A stretch of 15,322 nt of DNA from G026625185 sp035256645. GTDB taxonomy: Bacteria; Desulfobacterota; WTBG01; JAGOGO01. Position 1 is the first letter of the stretch, and the number at the start of each line of letters is the position of its first letter. Below are positions 5,700 to 12,829 of this stretch, piece after piece. Below the pieces are notes generated by a model, which saw only the letters and a list, made by a program, of their open reading frames with translations, had not been told where the DNA came from and ran no database searches. The stretch lies in the NCBI GenBank assembly GCA_035256645.1, contig DATEXU010000065.1, positions 1 through 15,322 of the forward strand. The letters run 5' to 3'. Position numbers and translations under genes: made by a program.

Positions 5700-6710
5700 T
5701 TATTCTTCTTCAGAATGTTGTTCCTTATGCGAAGGAAGTACCCAGTTGTCAATTTTTATCCCCAGAGAAAGCCCCATCTCATTTAAAATCTGCTTTATCT
5801 CGTTTAAGGATTTGCGGCCAAAGTTTTTCGTTTTGAGCATGTCCGCTTCAGTCTTTTGTACCAATTCGCCAATATAACGAATATTAGCGTTTCTTAAACA
5901 ATTAGCTGCGCGAACCGAAAGTTCCAGTTCGTTAATGGTTTTATCAAGGTTTTCGTTAACCTTTGGTCTTTCTTCTCTTAATGCAACCTCATGAACTTCT
6001 TCTTCCTCTTCTTCAAAATTTATAAAGACACTTAATTGGTCCTGTAAAATTCGAGCAGCAATGGCCACCGCATCTTCTGGACGCACACTCCCATCCGTCC
6101 AAACCTCTAAGATTAACTTTTCGTAATCAGTCCGTTGCCCCACGCGAGCATTTCGGATTGTATAATTTATTTTCTGAATCGGAGTATAAATAGCATCAAT
6201 CGGGATCGTACCGATCGGCTGGCCATCGGTCTGAGCTTTTTCAGCCGGAACATAGCCCCGCCCCATTTTAACGATCATTTCCATATTGAGTTCGGCATCC
6301 TTGGATAAGCTCGCAATATGGAGGTCAGGGTTTAAAATCTCAACATTAGCGTTGGGAACTATATCACTTGCCTTTATGTCCGTTTCACCTTTGACATGAA
6401 TCCTGATGGTCTCAGATTTTTGGGTGTGAAGTTTTACCCTAATTTTTTTCAAGTTCAAAATGATGTCCGCCACATCTTCTTTAACCCCCGGTATGGTGGA
6501 GAACTCATGGAGAACTTTGTCAATCCGAACCGAAGAAATCGCCGCTCCTTGAAGGGAAGAAAGCAGAATTCGTCGCAGAGAATTCCCAATGGTTATCCCA
6601 AACCCACGTTCCAGGGGCTCAACAGTAAATTTCCCGTAAGAAGAAGTGAGGGTTTCTGTCTCGGTTTCAATTTTTTTTGGCTTTAATAAATCACGCCAGT
6701 TTTTATACAT
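5700..6710 (-). CDS. rpoA: DNA-directed RNA polymerase alpha subunit
   Basis: The 336-residue alpha subunit nucleates core RNA polymerase assembly and contacts promoter UP elements. The N-terminal domain carries ERGFGITIGNSLRRILLSS. An acidic linker (NFEEEEEE) precedes the C-terminal domain with ELVQKTEADMLKTKNFGRKSLNEI. I chose ATG 6710, giving MYKNWRDLLKPKKIE, because it matches the family N-terminus and has GGGGGA just upstream. A TTG 57 bases earlier, inside the end of rpsD, would add a spurious leader. The position between rpsD and rplQ is canonical. Confidence 0.98.
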   Translation of the reverse strand: MYKNWRDLLKPKKIETETETLTSSYGKFTVEPLERGFGITIGNSLRRILLSSLQGAAISSVRIDKVLHEFSTIPGVKEDVADIILNLKKIRVKLHTQKSETIRIHVKGETDIKASDIVPNANVEILNPDLHIASLSKDAELNMEMIVKMGRGYVPAEKAQTDGQPIGTIPIDAIYTPIQKINYTIRNARVGQRTDYEKLILEVWTDGSVRPEDAVAIAARILQDQLSVFINFEEEEEEVHEVALREERPKVNENLDKTINELELSVRAANCLRNANIRYIGELVQKTEADMLKTKNFGRKSLNEIKQILNEMGLSLGIKIDNWVLPSHKEQHSEEE

Positions 6711-6744
6711 TGATATCCCCCATGAAAAAATCTTTTGCCGTTCA

Positions 6745-7371
6745 TTAACGGGAATAGAGCTCAACAATAAGTTGCTCTTGGACAGGCATGGTTAAATTTT
6801 TCCGTTCCGGGAAAGCAATAACCTTCCCCCGATAGTTTTCTTTATCCAACTCGAGCCAGGACGGGACACCTAAACGTTCAACGGCCTCAACGGCTTCGTT
6901 TACAAGTGGCATCTTTCGGCTTTTCTCCCTGATCTCAACCACATCACCAGCTTTAACCATATAGGAAGGAATATTAACACGCTTCCCATTCACTAAGATA
7001 TGGTTGTGACTTACGAGTTGTCGGCCTTGGTTTCTTGAATACGCAAAGCCCAAGCGAAAAACGATATTATCCAGTCTCCGCTCCAAAAGAATTAAAAAAT
7101 TCTCTCCGGTGATCCCCGACTTTCGCTCTGCCGTCCGAAAACATTTTCGAAACTGTTTTTCCAGTAATCCATACATGCGTTTAACTTTTTGTTTCTCACG
7201 AAGCTGGTTGCCGTAATCAGAAAATTTTCCTCTCCGCTGACCGTGTTGCCCAGGAGGATAATTTCTTCGTTCAAAACCGCATTTGTCTGAAAAGCAACGA
7301 TCACCCTTTAAAAAAAGTTTTTGATCCTCTCGACGGCAAAGTTTGCACACTGCACCACGATATCGTGCCAA
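6745..7371 (-). CDS. rpsD: 30S ribosomal protein S4 (zinc-type), TTG start
   Basis: The 208-residue S4 is a primary 16S rRNA binder and small-subunit assembly factor. Cys9, Cys12, Cys26 and Cys31 form the zinc-knuckle version of the N-terminus, and the S4 RNA-binding domain follows (RLDNIVFRLGFAYSRNQGRQ region). The start is TTG at 7369-7371, giving MARYRGAVCKLC. It is supported by AAGGAGGG eight bases upstream and by the family N-terminus. An ATG-less extension upstream would run into rpsK. S4 commonly autoregulates the alpha operon, but I could not identify a binding site here. Confidence 0.97.
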   Translation of the reverse strand: MARYRGAVCKLCRREDQKLFLKGDRCFSDKCGFERRNYPPGQHGQRRGKFSDYGNQLREKQKVKRMYGLLEKQFRKCFRTAERKSGITGENFLILLERRLDNIVFRLGFAYSRNQGRQLVSHNHILVNGKRVNIPSYMVKAGDVVEIREKSRKMPLVNEAVEAVERLGVPSWLELDKENYRGKVIAFPERKNLTMPVQEQLIVELYSR

Positions 7372-7379
7372 AAAATAAA

Positions 7380-7387
7380 CCCTCCTT
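7380..7387 (-). promoter_or_regulatory. Strong Shine-Dalgarno deciding the rpsD TTG start
   Basis: AAGGAGGG lies between the rpsK stop and the TTG at 7371 with an eight-base spacer. It is the main evidence for translation from TTG rather than from any codon further upstream. Confidence 0.8.
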
Positions 7388-7388
7388 C

Positions 7389-7781
7389 CTAAACCCTTCT
7401 CCGCTTCGGGGGACGACACCCATTATGGGGAATTGGTGTCACATCCCGAATAAGTTTGATGTTAAAACCCATCACCTGCAAAGCCCGCAAAGCTGCCTCC
7501 CTTCCAGAGCCGGGACCTTTTACATAAACCTCAAGATTCTTAACGCCATGTTCCAGAACCTTGCGCGCAACAGCTTCAGCTGCCAGCTGTGCTGCAAAAG
7601 GAGTGCTTTTTCGTGACCCTTTAAACCCTTGGCAGCCTGAACTCGACCAAGCTAAGGTATTACCACTGACATCGGTAATAGTGATAATGGTATTATTAAA
7701 CGTGGATTGGATATGAGCAATCGCATCCTGAATGTTTTTTCGTTCTTTTTTCTTTCGCCCTACCCGTTTTGTCGTTGCCAT
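7389..7781 (-). CDS. rpsK: 30S ribosomal protein S11
   Basis: The 130-residue S11 belongs to the platform of the small subunit and lines the mRNA exit path with S7. Family landmarks are HIQSTFNNTIITITD, STPFAAQLAAE and the C-terminal DVTPIPHNGCRPPKRRRV. The ATG start has GGAAGG five bases upstream. It lies nine bases after rpsM in the alpha operon, in the standard rpsM-rpsK-rpsD order, and is of normal length. Confidence 0.98.
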   Translation of the reverse strand: MATTKRVGRKKKERKNIQDAIAHIQSTFNNTIITITDVSGNTLAWSSSGCQGFKGSRKSTPFAAQLAAEAVARKVLEHGVKNLEVYVKGPGSGREAALRALQVMGFNIKLIRDVTPIPHNGCRPPKRRRV

Positions 7782-7790
7782 ATAACCTTC

Positions 7791-8159
7791 CTATTTTTTC
7801 TTTTTAATAATTGCTCGCCGGGGACCTTTACGGGTCCGCGCATTGGTATGAGTCCGTTGTCCTCTTAACGGCAACCCCTTCCGGTGGCGCAACCCTCGAT
7901 AACACCCAAGATCCATCAGTCTTTTTATATTAGTGGAAATTTCCCGACGTAAATCACCCTCAACTCTATACTCCCGCTCGATGACCTCGCGGATCCGGGC
8001 TACTTCCTGATCTTTAAGCGCTTCTGATTTTGTGTTTGCAGTAATCCCCGCCTTTTCTAAAATCTTCCGAGCCGAATCCCTGCCAATGCCATAAATATAG
8101 GTAAGGGCAACCTCTATCCTTTTCCCTCGTGGCAAATCAATTCCCGCAATTCTAGCCAA
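7791..8159 (-). CDS. rpsM: 30S ribosomal protein S13, TTG start
   Basis: The 122-residue S13 sits in the head of the small subunit and contacts P-site tRNA and the intersubunit bridge. It begins MARIAGIDLPRGKRIEVALT and ends with the basic tail GPRRAIIKKKK. The start codon is TTG (8157-8159), with GGAGA about eight bases upstream. No ATG or GTG would preserve the conserved N-terminus. It is the first gene of the classical alpha operon, just after rpmJ. Confidence 0.97.
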   Translation of the reverse strand: MARIAGIDLPRGKRIEVALTYIYGIGRDSARKILEKAGITANTKSEALKDQEVARIREVIEREYRVEGDLRREISTNIKRLMDLGCYRGLRHRKGLPLRGQRTHTNARTRKGPRRAIIKKKK

Positions 8160-8199
8160 ATTTTATCTCCTCTTAAACGCAAATTAACAAAAGATAGAA

Positions 8200-8313
8200 T
8201 CAGCCTTGACGCTGTTTATGACGGGGGTTTTCGCAGATCACGCGAATGACCCGCTTGCGCCGGATAATTTTACATTTATCACAGATTTTTTTTACCGAAC
8301 TCCGCACTTTCAT
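8200..8313 (-). CDS. rpmJ: 50S ribosomal protein L36 (zinc-type)
   Basis: This is a 37-residue protein beginning MKVRSSVKKICDKCK. Cys11, Cys14, Cys27 and His32 form the zinc-binding (C+) version of L36. The ATG at 8311-8313 is preceded by an AGGGA stretch with a spacer of about eight bases. The gene is in its canonical place between infA and rpsM, and the family identification is unambiguous despite the small size. Confidence 0.97.
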   Translation of the reverse strand: MKVRSSVKKICDKCKIIRRKRVIRVICENPRHKQRQG

Positions 8314-8357
8314 CTTTGTTTCCCTATCAAGGCTAAACGACGCGCTTTTTTTTTAGA

Positions 8358-8576
8358 TTATTTGCTTCGAAAAATTATTCGTCCCCGACTAAGATCATAA
8401 GGTGATAATTCCACCGCAACCTTATCACCCGGTAATATCTGGATAAAATGCATCCGCATCTTTCCCGATATATGGGCCAAAATTTTATGCCCTTTTTCCA
8501 GTTCCACCCGAAACATGGCGTTGGGAAGAGCTTCTAAGATAGTGCCTTCAACTTGTATGACTTCTTTTTTAGCCAT
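8358..8576 (-). CDS. infA: Translation initiation factor IF-1
   Basis: The 72-residue single OB-fold protein binds the A site of the 30S subunit during initiation. It matches the family along its whole length (MAKKEVIQVEGTILEALPNA to YDLSRGRIIFRSK). The ATG start has no recognisable Shine-Dalgarno; the preceding bases are ACACGTAAAAAGC. The stop of the adk relic lies 16 bases upstream, so translation may depend on coupling from that short frame. map and intact adk, often found just upstream, are missing. Confidence 0.97.
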   Translation of the reverse strand: MAKKEVIQVEGTILEALPNAMFRVELEKGHKILAHISGKMRMHFIQILPGDKVAVELSPYDLSRGRIIFRSK

Positions 8577-8592
8577 GCTTTTTACGTGTAAT

Positions 8593-8694
8593 TTATTTTC
8601 CTAAGACGTCCTCAATTTTTTTAAAAATATCTTCGATTTTTCCTACCTTTTTAATCGTGCGTAAAAGACCTTTCTTGTGATAGCAGTCAACCAT
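8593..8694 (-). pseudogene. adk: Adenylate kinase relic (last ~33 codons only)
   Basis: Between secY and infA a short frame starts MVDCYHKKGLLRT and ends ...IEDIFKKIEDVLGK before a TAA. The pattern resembles the C-terminal helix region of bacterial adenylate kinases: a D-x-Y segment, then KKGLL, then a hydrophobic x-I-x-x-I-F-x-x-I helix. A full enzyme has about 210-220 residues, and the N-terminal Gly-rich P-loop and the LID are absent. An AAGGAG sits 16 bases before the ATG, probably the old adk ribosome-binding site brought close by an internal deletion. The frame stays open about 12 codons further upstream, into the end of secY. Since adk is normally essential, an intact copy should exist elsewhere. 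An assembly collapse cannot be excluded. Confidence 0.75.
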
Positions 8695-8720
8695 TCCTGG
8701 TAGGATTTTTCTCCTTCGTT

Positions 8721-10034
8721 TTACCGTCGTCCTTTAAATCTCTTTCCCTTCATAAATCCATCATAGTGGCGAGTGATCAGATGGGATTCCATCTGGGCAA
8801 TCGTATCAAGCGCAACCCCAACGACAATCAGCAAAGCAGTGCCTCCAAAATAAAAAGGCATGTTGAGGTTGTGAATTAAGATCGAAGGCAGCACACAAAC
8901 TGCCGACAAATACATGGCGCCGCCAAAAGTAACCCGCGTTAAAACGCGATCAATAAACTCAGCCGTGCGTTTGCCTGGCCGGATACCCGGTATGTACCCA
9001 CCGTATTTCTTCATGCCGTCCGCTACATCCATGGGATTAAACGTAACCGCAGTATAAAAATAACAAAAGAAGATAATCATAGCCACATAAATGACCTGAT
9101 GCAGCAAGGTAGTTGGCCCTAATGCCTGCAAGAATGACTGTATCCAGGGAACCTTTACAAATTGTTCGATGGTGGCAGGGAACATCATGAGAGAAGAAGC
9201 GAAAATAGGCGGAATTACTCCCGCGGTATTGAGCTTGAGAGGAAGGTAGGTGCTTCCCCCACCCAATACTTTTCTACCCACGACTCTTTTGGCATATTGA
9301 ACCGGAAGCCGCCGCTGACTTCGCTCCATAAAAATAATCGCCCCCACCACAGCCACCATAAAAGCAATGACAAAAATTAACAGAAATAAATTCATCGCCT
9401 TTTCTTTTAAAAGCCCGATGACCTGGAGAAAGGCAGTCGGCATCCGGGCCACAATCCCCGCAAAAATAATGAGTGAGATTCCGTTTCCTATCCCCCGCTC
9501 GGTAATTTGCTCACCCAACCACATAATAAAAGCAGTTCCCGCTGCCAGGGTTATTACGGTCATTAATCTAAAATCCCAGCCGGGAGTCAAAACAACCGGA
9601 GCGCCTCCCGGCGCAGTCATCCGCTCGAGCGCAATAGCAAGGCCAAAGCCTTGAACAATCGTGATAATGACACTCCCATAACGAGTGTATTTCGTGATCT
9701 GTTTTCTGCCTGCCTCACCTTCCTTGGAAAGTTTTTCCAAAGAAGGTACTACCACCGTAAGAAGCTGAAGAATAATCGAGGCGGTGATATAGGGCATAAT
9801 CCCCAACGCAAAAACCGAAAGGTTTTCTAATGCCCCGCCCCCAAACATGTCCATCATCGCAAAAAGGGTTCCTTTTGCTGATTGGTCAGCAAAAATAGCC
9901 TTTAGTGCCATGGCATCAATCCCCGGCGTGGGCACATGAACTCCGATCCGATAAACCACCAGCAGCAAAAAAGTAATAACTAAACGGCGCTTTAATTCAG
10001 GAATTTTGGGGATATTCTGAAAACCCGTAAGCAT
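8721..10034 (-). CDS. secY: Preprotein translocase subunit SecY
   Basis: The 437-residue protein is the channel of the SecYEG translocon in the inner membrane, with about ten hydrophobic helices. Landmarks are the N-terminal RIGVHVPTPGID, the plug/helix-2 region SVFALGIMPYITASIILQLL, GIGNGISLIIFAGI and the cytosolic loop PGIRPGKRTAEFI. It starts at ATG 10034, two bases after the rplO stop, so translation is probably coupled to rplO. The length and the position at the end of the spc operon are normal. Confidence 0.98.
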   Translation of the reverse strand: MLTGFQNIPKIPELKRRLVITFLLLVVYRIGVHVPTPGIDAMALKAIFADQSAKGTLFAMMDMFGGGALENLSVFALGIMPYITASIILQLLTVVVPSLEKLSKEGEAGRKQITKYTRYGSVIITIVQGFGLAIALERMTAPGGAPVVLTPGWDFRLMTVITLAAGTAFIMWLGEQITERGIGNGISLIIFAGIVARMPTAFLQVIGLLKEKAMNLFLLIFVIAFMVAVVGAIIFMERSQRRLPVQYAKRVVGRKVLGGGSTYLPLKLNTAGVIPPIFASSLMMFPATIEQFVKVPWIQSFLQALGPTTLLHQVIYVAMIIFFCYFYTAVTFNPMDVADGMKKYGGYIPGIRPGKRTAEFIDRVLTRVTFGGAMYLSAVCVLPSILIHNLNMPFYFGGTALLIVVGVALDTIAQMESHLITRHYDGFMKGKRFKGRR

Positions 10035-10036
10035 AG

Positions 10037-10477
10037 TTAAAGAACCTCGACCTTTCCCCCCACTCGTTCGATTTTCTCTTTTGCTTGACCACTGACGCGG
10101 TGTGCTTTAATAATCAGAGGTTTCGTGATCTCCCCTTTCCCCAGAATTTTAACGCCATCCTGGAGCTTTTTAATTAACCCCTCTTTGATCATCAATGCGG
10201 GATCAATGACTACGTCTTTGTCAAACCTCTCCAAGTCTTTAACATTTATTAAAGCAAAGTGTTTTTTAAAAGGGCTATGGAACCCTTTTTTGGGAAGCCT
10301 CCTTTTGAGGGGCATCTGTCCACCCTCGAAGCCTCCGCTTTTTCCGCCACCCGACCGGGCGTTCTGCCCTTTGGCGCCCTTTCCCGCAGTCTTTCCGTAG
10401 CCGGAACTTTCACCCCGGCCCACTCTTTTCGGCTTTCTTCGAGCACCTGTCGGAATTTTAATCTCATGAAGCTTCAT
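10037..10477 (-). CDS. rplO: 50S ribosomal protein L15
   Basis: The 146-residue L15 is a late-assembly large-subunit protein with the typical Gly- and Lys-rich N-terminal extension (GRGESSGYGKTAGKGAKGQ). The start is placed at ATG 10477 because MKLHEIKIPTGARRKPKRVG is the family N-terminus. A TTG at 10498, adjoining the rpmD stop, would add seven residues and cannot be strictly excluded because neither start has a strong ribosome-binding site. Confidence 0.96.
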   Translation of the reverse strand: MKLHEIKIPTGARRKPKRVGRGESSGYGKTAGKGAKGQNARSGGGKSGGFEGGQMPLKRRLPKKGFHSPFKKHFALINVKDLERFDKDVVIDPALMIKEGLIKKLQDGVKILGKGEITKPLIIKAHRVSGQAKEKIERVGGKVEVL

Positions 10478-10498
10478 AGTCTTAAACGTCTTTCTCAA

Positions 10499-10684
10499 TC
10501 AGTCAATTTCTTGGATTTCTACCAGGTGGGCAACTGCCTTCAGCATCCCCTGTACCTCTGGAGTAGCCTTTACCCGTATGGTCTTATGCGTTTTAGTAAG
10601 CTTGAGGCCAACTAAAGTTCTCTGGTGTTTTTTCGGCCGTCCGATAGAACTTTTTTTTAATGTTACTTGCAGTTCCTTTACCAT
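10499..10684 (-). CDS. rpmD: 50S ribosomal protein L30
   Basis: The 61-residue L30 is a small large-subunit protein whose core contains VTLKKSSIGRPKKHQRTLVGLKL. Its presence is useful taxonomically because several bacterial lineages have lost it. The ATG at 10682-10684 is preceded by purine-rich GGAAATAAGGG. The gene sits between rpsE and rplO as in the classical spc operon and stops just before the L15 start region. Confidence 0.96.
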   Translation of the reverse strand: MVKELQVTLKKSSIGRPKKHQRTLVGLKLTKTHKTIRVKATPEVQGMLKAVAHLVEIQEID

Positions 10685-10715
10685 TGCCCTTATTTCCAGT
10701 GAAATGAAGAAACTA

Positions 10716-11216
10716 TTATTCCGTTTTACTTATGAGTTCTTTGCCTAATTTTTTTCGCATCTCATCATGGCTTCTTAATTTAATCAAGCCATCTATGGTT
10801 GCCTTTACCGCATTGTGAGGGTTGTGAGAGCCTAAACATTTTGTGAGAATGTTGTTGATCCCGGCAGCCTCCACGACTGCCCGCACTCCACCCCCAGCAA
10901 TAATACCCGTTCCTAAAGAAGCTGGCTTGAGGAAAACCTTGCCCGCGCCAAAATGTCCGATAATCTCGTGGGGAATTGTCCCATTCATAAGGGGAACTAA
11001 AACCAGATTCTTCTTGGCCTGCTCAGCCCCTTTACGAATTGCTTCCGGAACTTCTTTGGCTTTCCCCAGTCCATACCCAACCATTCCATTCCCATCACCG
11101 ACGACTACAATGGCACTAAAGCTGAACCTCCGGCCACCTTTTACTACTTTAGCCACGCGACTTATGTGAACCACTTTGTCAATAAATGTCTTTTCATCCT
11201 TCTCTTTTACGATCAT
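10716..11216 (-). CDS. rpsE: 30S ribosomal protein S5
   Basis: The 166-residue S5 contributes to decoding fidelity and mRNA unwinding at the entry site. The N-terminal dsRBD-like domain includes KVVHISRVAKVVKGGRRFSFSA, and the C-terminal part has HEIIGHFGAGKVFLKPASLGTGIIAGG. I place the start at ATG 11216, with GAGG close upstream. A GTG at 11225 would add three residues and has no better ribosome-binding site. It follows rplR directly. Confidence 0.97.
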   Translation of the reverse strand: MIVKEKDEKTFIDKVVHISRVAKVVKGGRRFSFSAIVVVGDGNGMVGYGLGKAKEVPEAIRKGAEQAKKNLVLVPLMNGTIPHEIIGHFGAGKVFLKPASLGTGIIAGGGVRAVVEAAGINNILTKCLGSHNPHNAVKATIDGLIKLRSHDEMRKKLGKELISKTE

Positions 11217-11231
11217 ATCCCTCACTTTTCT

Positions 11232-11600
11232 TTAAAATTCCAGCCCAGCTTCTCGGGCTGCTTCAGCTAACGCCTTGATGCGCCCATGATATAAAAAACC
11301 ATTCCGATCGAATACTACCTGTTTAACCCCTTTGGCGATCGCTCTTTGAGCGAGTAATGCTCCCACTTTTTTTGACGCCTTCATGTTTCCCGTCCCTTCC
11401 TTTAAATCCGCACCGAGTTCAGCGGTAAGGGTAGAGGCAGAAACCAGCGTCTGTCCGGTCTCATCATTAATGATCTGGGAATAAATATGCTTGGCACTTC
11501 GAAAAACACAAAGCCGGGGACGCGCAACAGCGCCACAAACTTTTTTTCGAATTGATCTTTTTCTTCTTAATCGGGAGATGATTTTTTTTGGTGTTTTCAT
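11232..11600 (-). CDS. rplR: 50S ribosomal protein L18
   Basis: The 122-residue L18 binds 5S rRNA together with L5 and L25. It has the basic N-terminus with RLRRKRSIRKKV, the core RPRLCVFRSAKHIYSQIIND and the C-terminal FDRNGFLYHGRIKALAEAAREAGLEF. The ATG has no clear Shine-Dalgarno (upstream bases are ACGATTATTATC), so translation probably depends on coupling with rplF, whose stop is 27 bases upstream. Position and length are normal. Confidence 0.97.
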   Translation of the reverse strand: MKTPKKIISRLRRKRSIRKKVCGAVARPRLCVFRSAKHIYSQIINDETGQTLVSASTLTAELGADLKEGTGNMKASKKVGALLAQRAIAKGVKQVVFDRNGFLYHGRIKALAEAAREAGLEF

Positions 11601-11627
11601 GATAATAATCGTAATGCAACGTCTCTT

Positions 11628-12167
11628 TTATTTTGCTCCGGTCTTGCCAACTTTTCTCCGGACTTTTTCCTCCGCGAACTTAATTCCTTTAGCCTTATAA
11701 GGTTCAACCGGACGAAAGGCCCGGATTTTTGCTGCCACATCCCCCACCTTTTGCTTATCGCACCCTTCAACAGTAATCCGATTTTGTTTATCCACGGTAG
11801 CCGTGATGCTTGGGGGAAGGGGAAAATTAATGGGATGCGAATAGCCCAAGGTCAATGTGAGGACATTACCTTTTACTTCCGCACGATATCCGACCCCAGA
11901 AATATCTAATATCCTTTCGAACCCCTTAGTAACTCCAATAATTAAATTTGCGATCAACGTCCGGGAGAGTCCGTGCAAAGCACGGGTTTTCCGGTTTTCA
12001 TCAGCTCTTTTCACGATAATATTCTCGTTGGTAACTTCCACGCTCATGCCCGGCCGCAGCATATGCTCCAGACTTCCCTTCGGTCCTGTTACCCTAAGAA
12101 TCCCCTTATCTAAACTGATCTTCACTCCTGAAGGAACTGGTATTGGTAGTTTGCCAATGCGCGACAC
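11628..12167 (-). CDS. rplF: 50S ribosomal protein L6, GTG start
   Basis: The 179-residue L6 has two homologous domains and binds near the sarcin-ricin loop of 23S rRNA. It starts MSRIGKLPIPVPSGVKI and ends with the conserved basic segment RPVEPYKAKGIKFAEEKVRRKVGK. The start codon is GTG (12165-12167) with AAGGAG eight bases upstream. It lies between rpsH and rplR in the spc operon, with nothing unusual in length. Confidence 0.97.
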   Translation of the reverse strand: MSRIGKLPIPVPSGVKISLDKGILRVTGPKGSLEHMLRPGMSVEVTNENIIVKRADENRKTRALHGLSRTLIANLIIGVTKGFERILDISGVGYRAEVKGNVLTLTLGYSHPINFPLPPSITATVDKQNRITVEGCDKQKVGDVAAKIRAFRPVEPYKAKGIKFAEEKVRRKVGKTGAK

Positions 12168-12180
12168 TCTTCATTCTCCT

Positions 12181-12579
12181 TTACCAAACCGAACAGATGA
12201 GTTCTCCACCCACATTCAACTTTTTGGCGTCGTTGTCGGTAATGATCCCCTGTGGGGTAGAAACAATATTAATGCCAAAGCCGTTAAGCACAGGAAGAAT
12301 CTTTTTGCTCTTTACATAAATTCTTAAGCCCGGTTTACTTACCCGTTTAATGCCATTGATGATCCCCCGGTTTTGGGCATCATACTTGAGATATACCCGA
12401 AGCGTTCCTTTTTTTTCTTCGCTTAAGACTTTAAAGTTTTTAATATACCCCTCCTGTTTGAGAATTTTAGCAATCTCCAGTTTTTCTTTAGAAAGAGGGA
12501 TATCTACTTTCTCAAACTTGGCCTTATTGCCATTCCGAATTCGGGTAAGCATATCCGCAATCGGGTCAGTCATGCTCAT
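12181..12579 (-). CDS. rpsH: 30S ribosomal protein S8
   Basis: The 132-residue S8 is a central-domain 16S rRNA binder and, in enterobacteria, the translational repressor of the spc operon. Motifs are MTDPIADMLTRIRNG and the C-terminal STPQGIITDNDAKKLNVGGELICSVW. Two ATG codons (12579 and 12573) are possible; the first has AAGGAAA at a suitable distance. A short palindrome overlaps that ribosome-binding site (see separate entry), which could affect initiation. Confidence 0.97.
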   Translation of the reverse strand: MSMTDPIADMLTRIRNGNKAKFEKVDIPLSKEKLEIAKILKQEGYIKNFKVLSEEKKGTLRVYLKYDAQNRGIINGIKRVSKPGLRIYVKSKKILPVLNGFGINIVSTPQGIITDNDAKKLNVGGELICSVW

Positions 12580-12589
12580 ATAAGTATTT

Positions 12590-12605
12590 CCTTATTCAAA
12601 TAAGG
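12590..12605 (-). promoter_or_regulatory. Hairpin overlapping the rpsH ribosome-binding site
   Basis: On the minus-strand RNA CCTTATTTGAATAAGG can form a six-pair stem with a TTGA loop. Its 3' arm contains the AAGG of the rpsH Shine-Dalgarno. When folded it would hide the site, so translation of S8 could require ribosomes arriving from rpsN or a regulator. The stem is AU-rich and only moderately stable, so this is suggestive only. Confidence 0.35.
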
Positions 12606-12639
12606 TCATCGGATTCTTGTTTTTTCCCAAGACTTCTTT

Positions 12640-12825
12640 TTACCAGCTCGACTTAATCACTCCCGGAAGCTCACCCTTTAAGGACAAAAGCCGAAAACAA
12701 ATCCTGCACATGTCAAATTTCCTTAAATAGGCGCGCGGTCGTCCGCATAACGGACACCGGTTATATTTCCGGGCAGAAAACTTGGGAGTACGTTTTGATT
12801 TTGCAATAAGAGATTTTTTTGCCAT
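12640..12825 (-). CDS. rpsN: 30S ribosomal protein S14 type Z (zinc-binding)
   Basis: The 61-residue protein is the short, zinc-binding form of S14. Cys24 and Cys27 (CPLCGRPRAYLRKFDMC) and Cys40 and Cys43 (CRIC) form the zinc site, and it ends LPGVIKSSW. The ATG is five bases after the rplE stop with no strong ribosome-binding site of its own, so translational coupling is likely. The type Z form excludes lineages that carry only the long S14, such as enterobacteria. Confidence 0.97.
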   Translation of the reverse strand: MAKKSLIAKSKRTPKFSARKYNRCPLCGRPRAYLRKFDMCRICFRLLSLKGELPGVIKSSW

Positions 12826-12829
12826 CTTT

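Noticed and set aside
6711..6767. Upstream TTG start adding 19 residues to RpoA
   Set aside because: The extension lies largely inside rpsD and does not match the family, while ATG 6710 has a strong GGGGGA.
8577..8720. A map (methionine aminopeptidase) gene between secY and infA
   Set aside because: Only about 144 bases are available and they encode the adk relic; no map motif is present in any frame.
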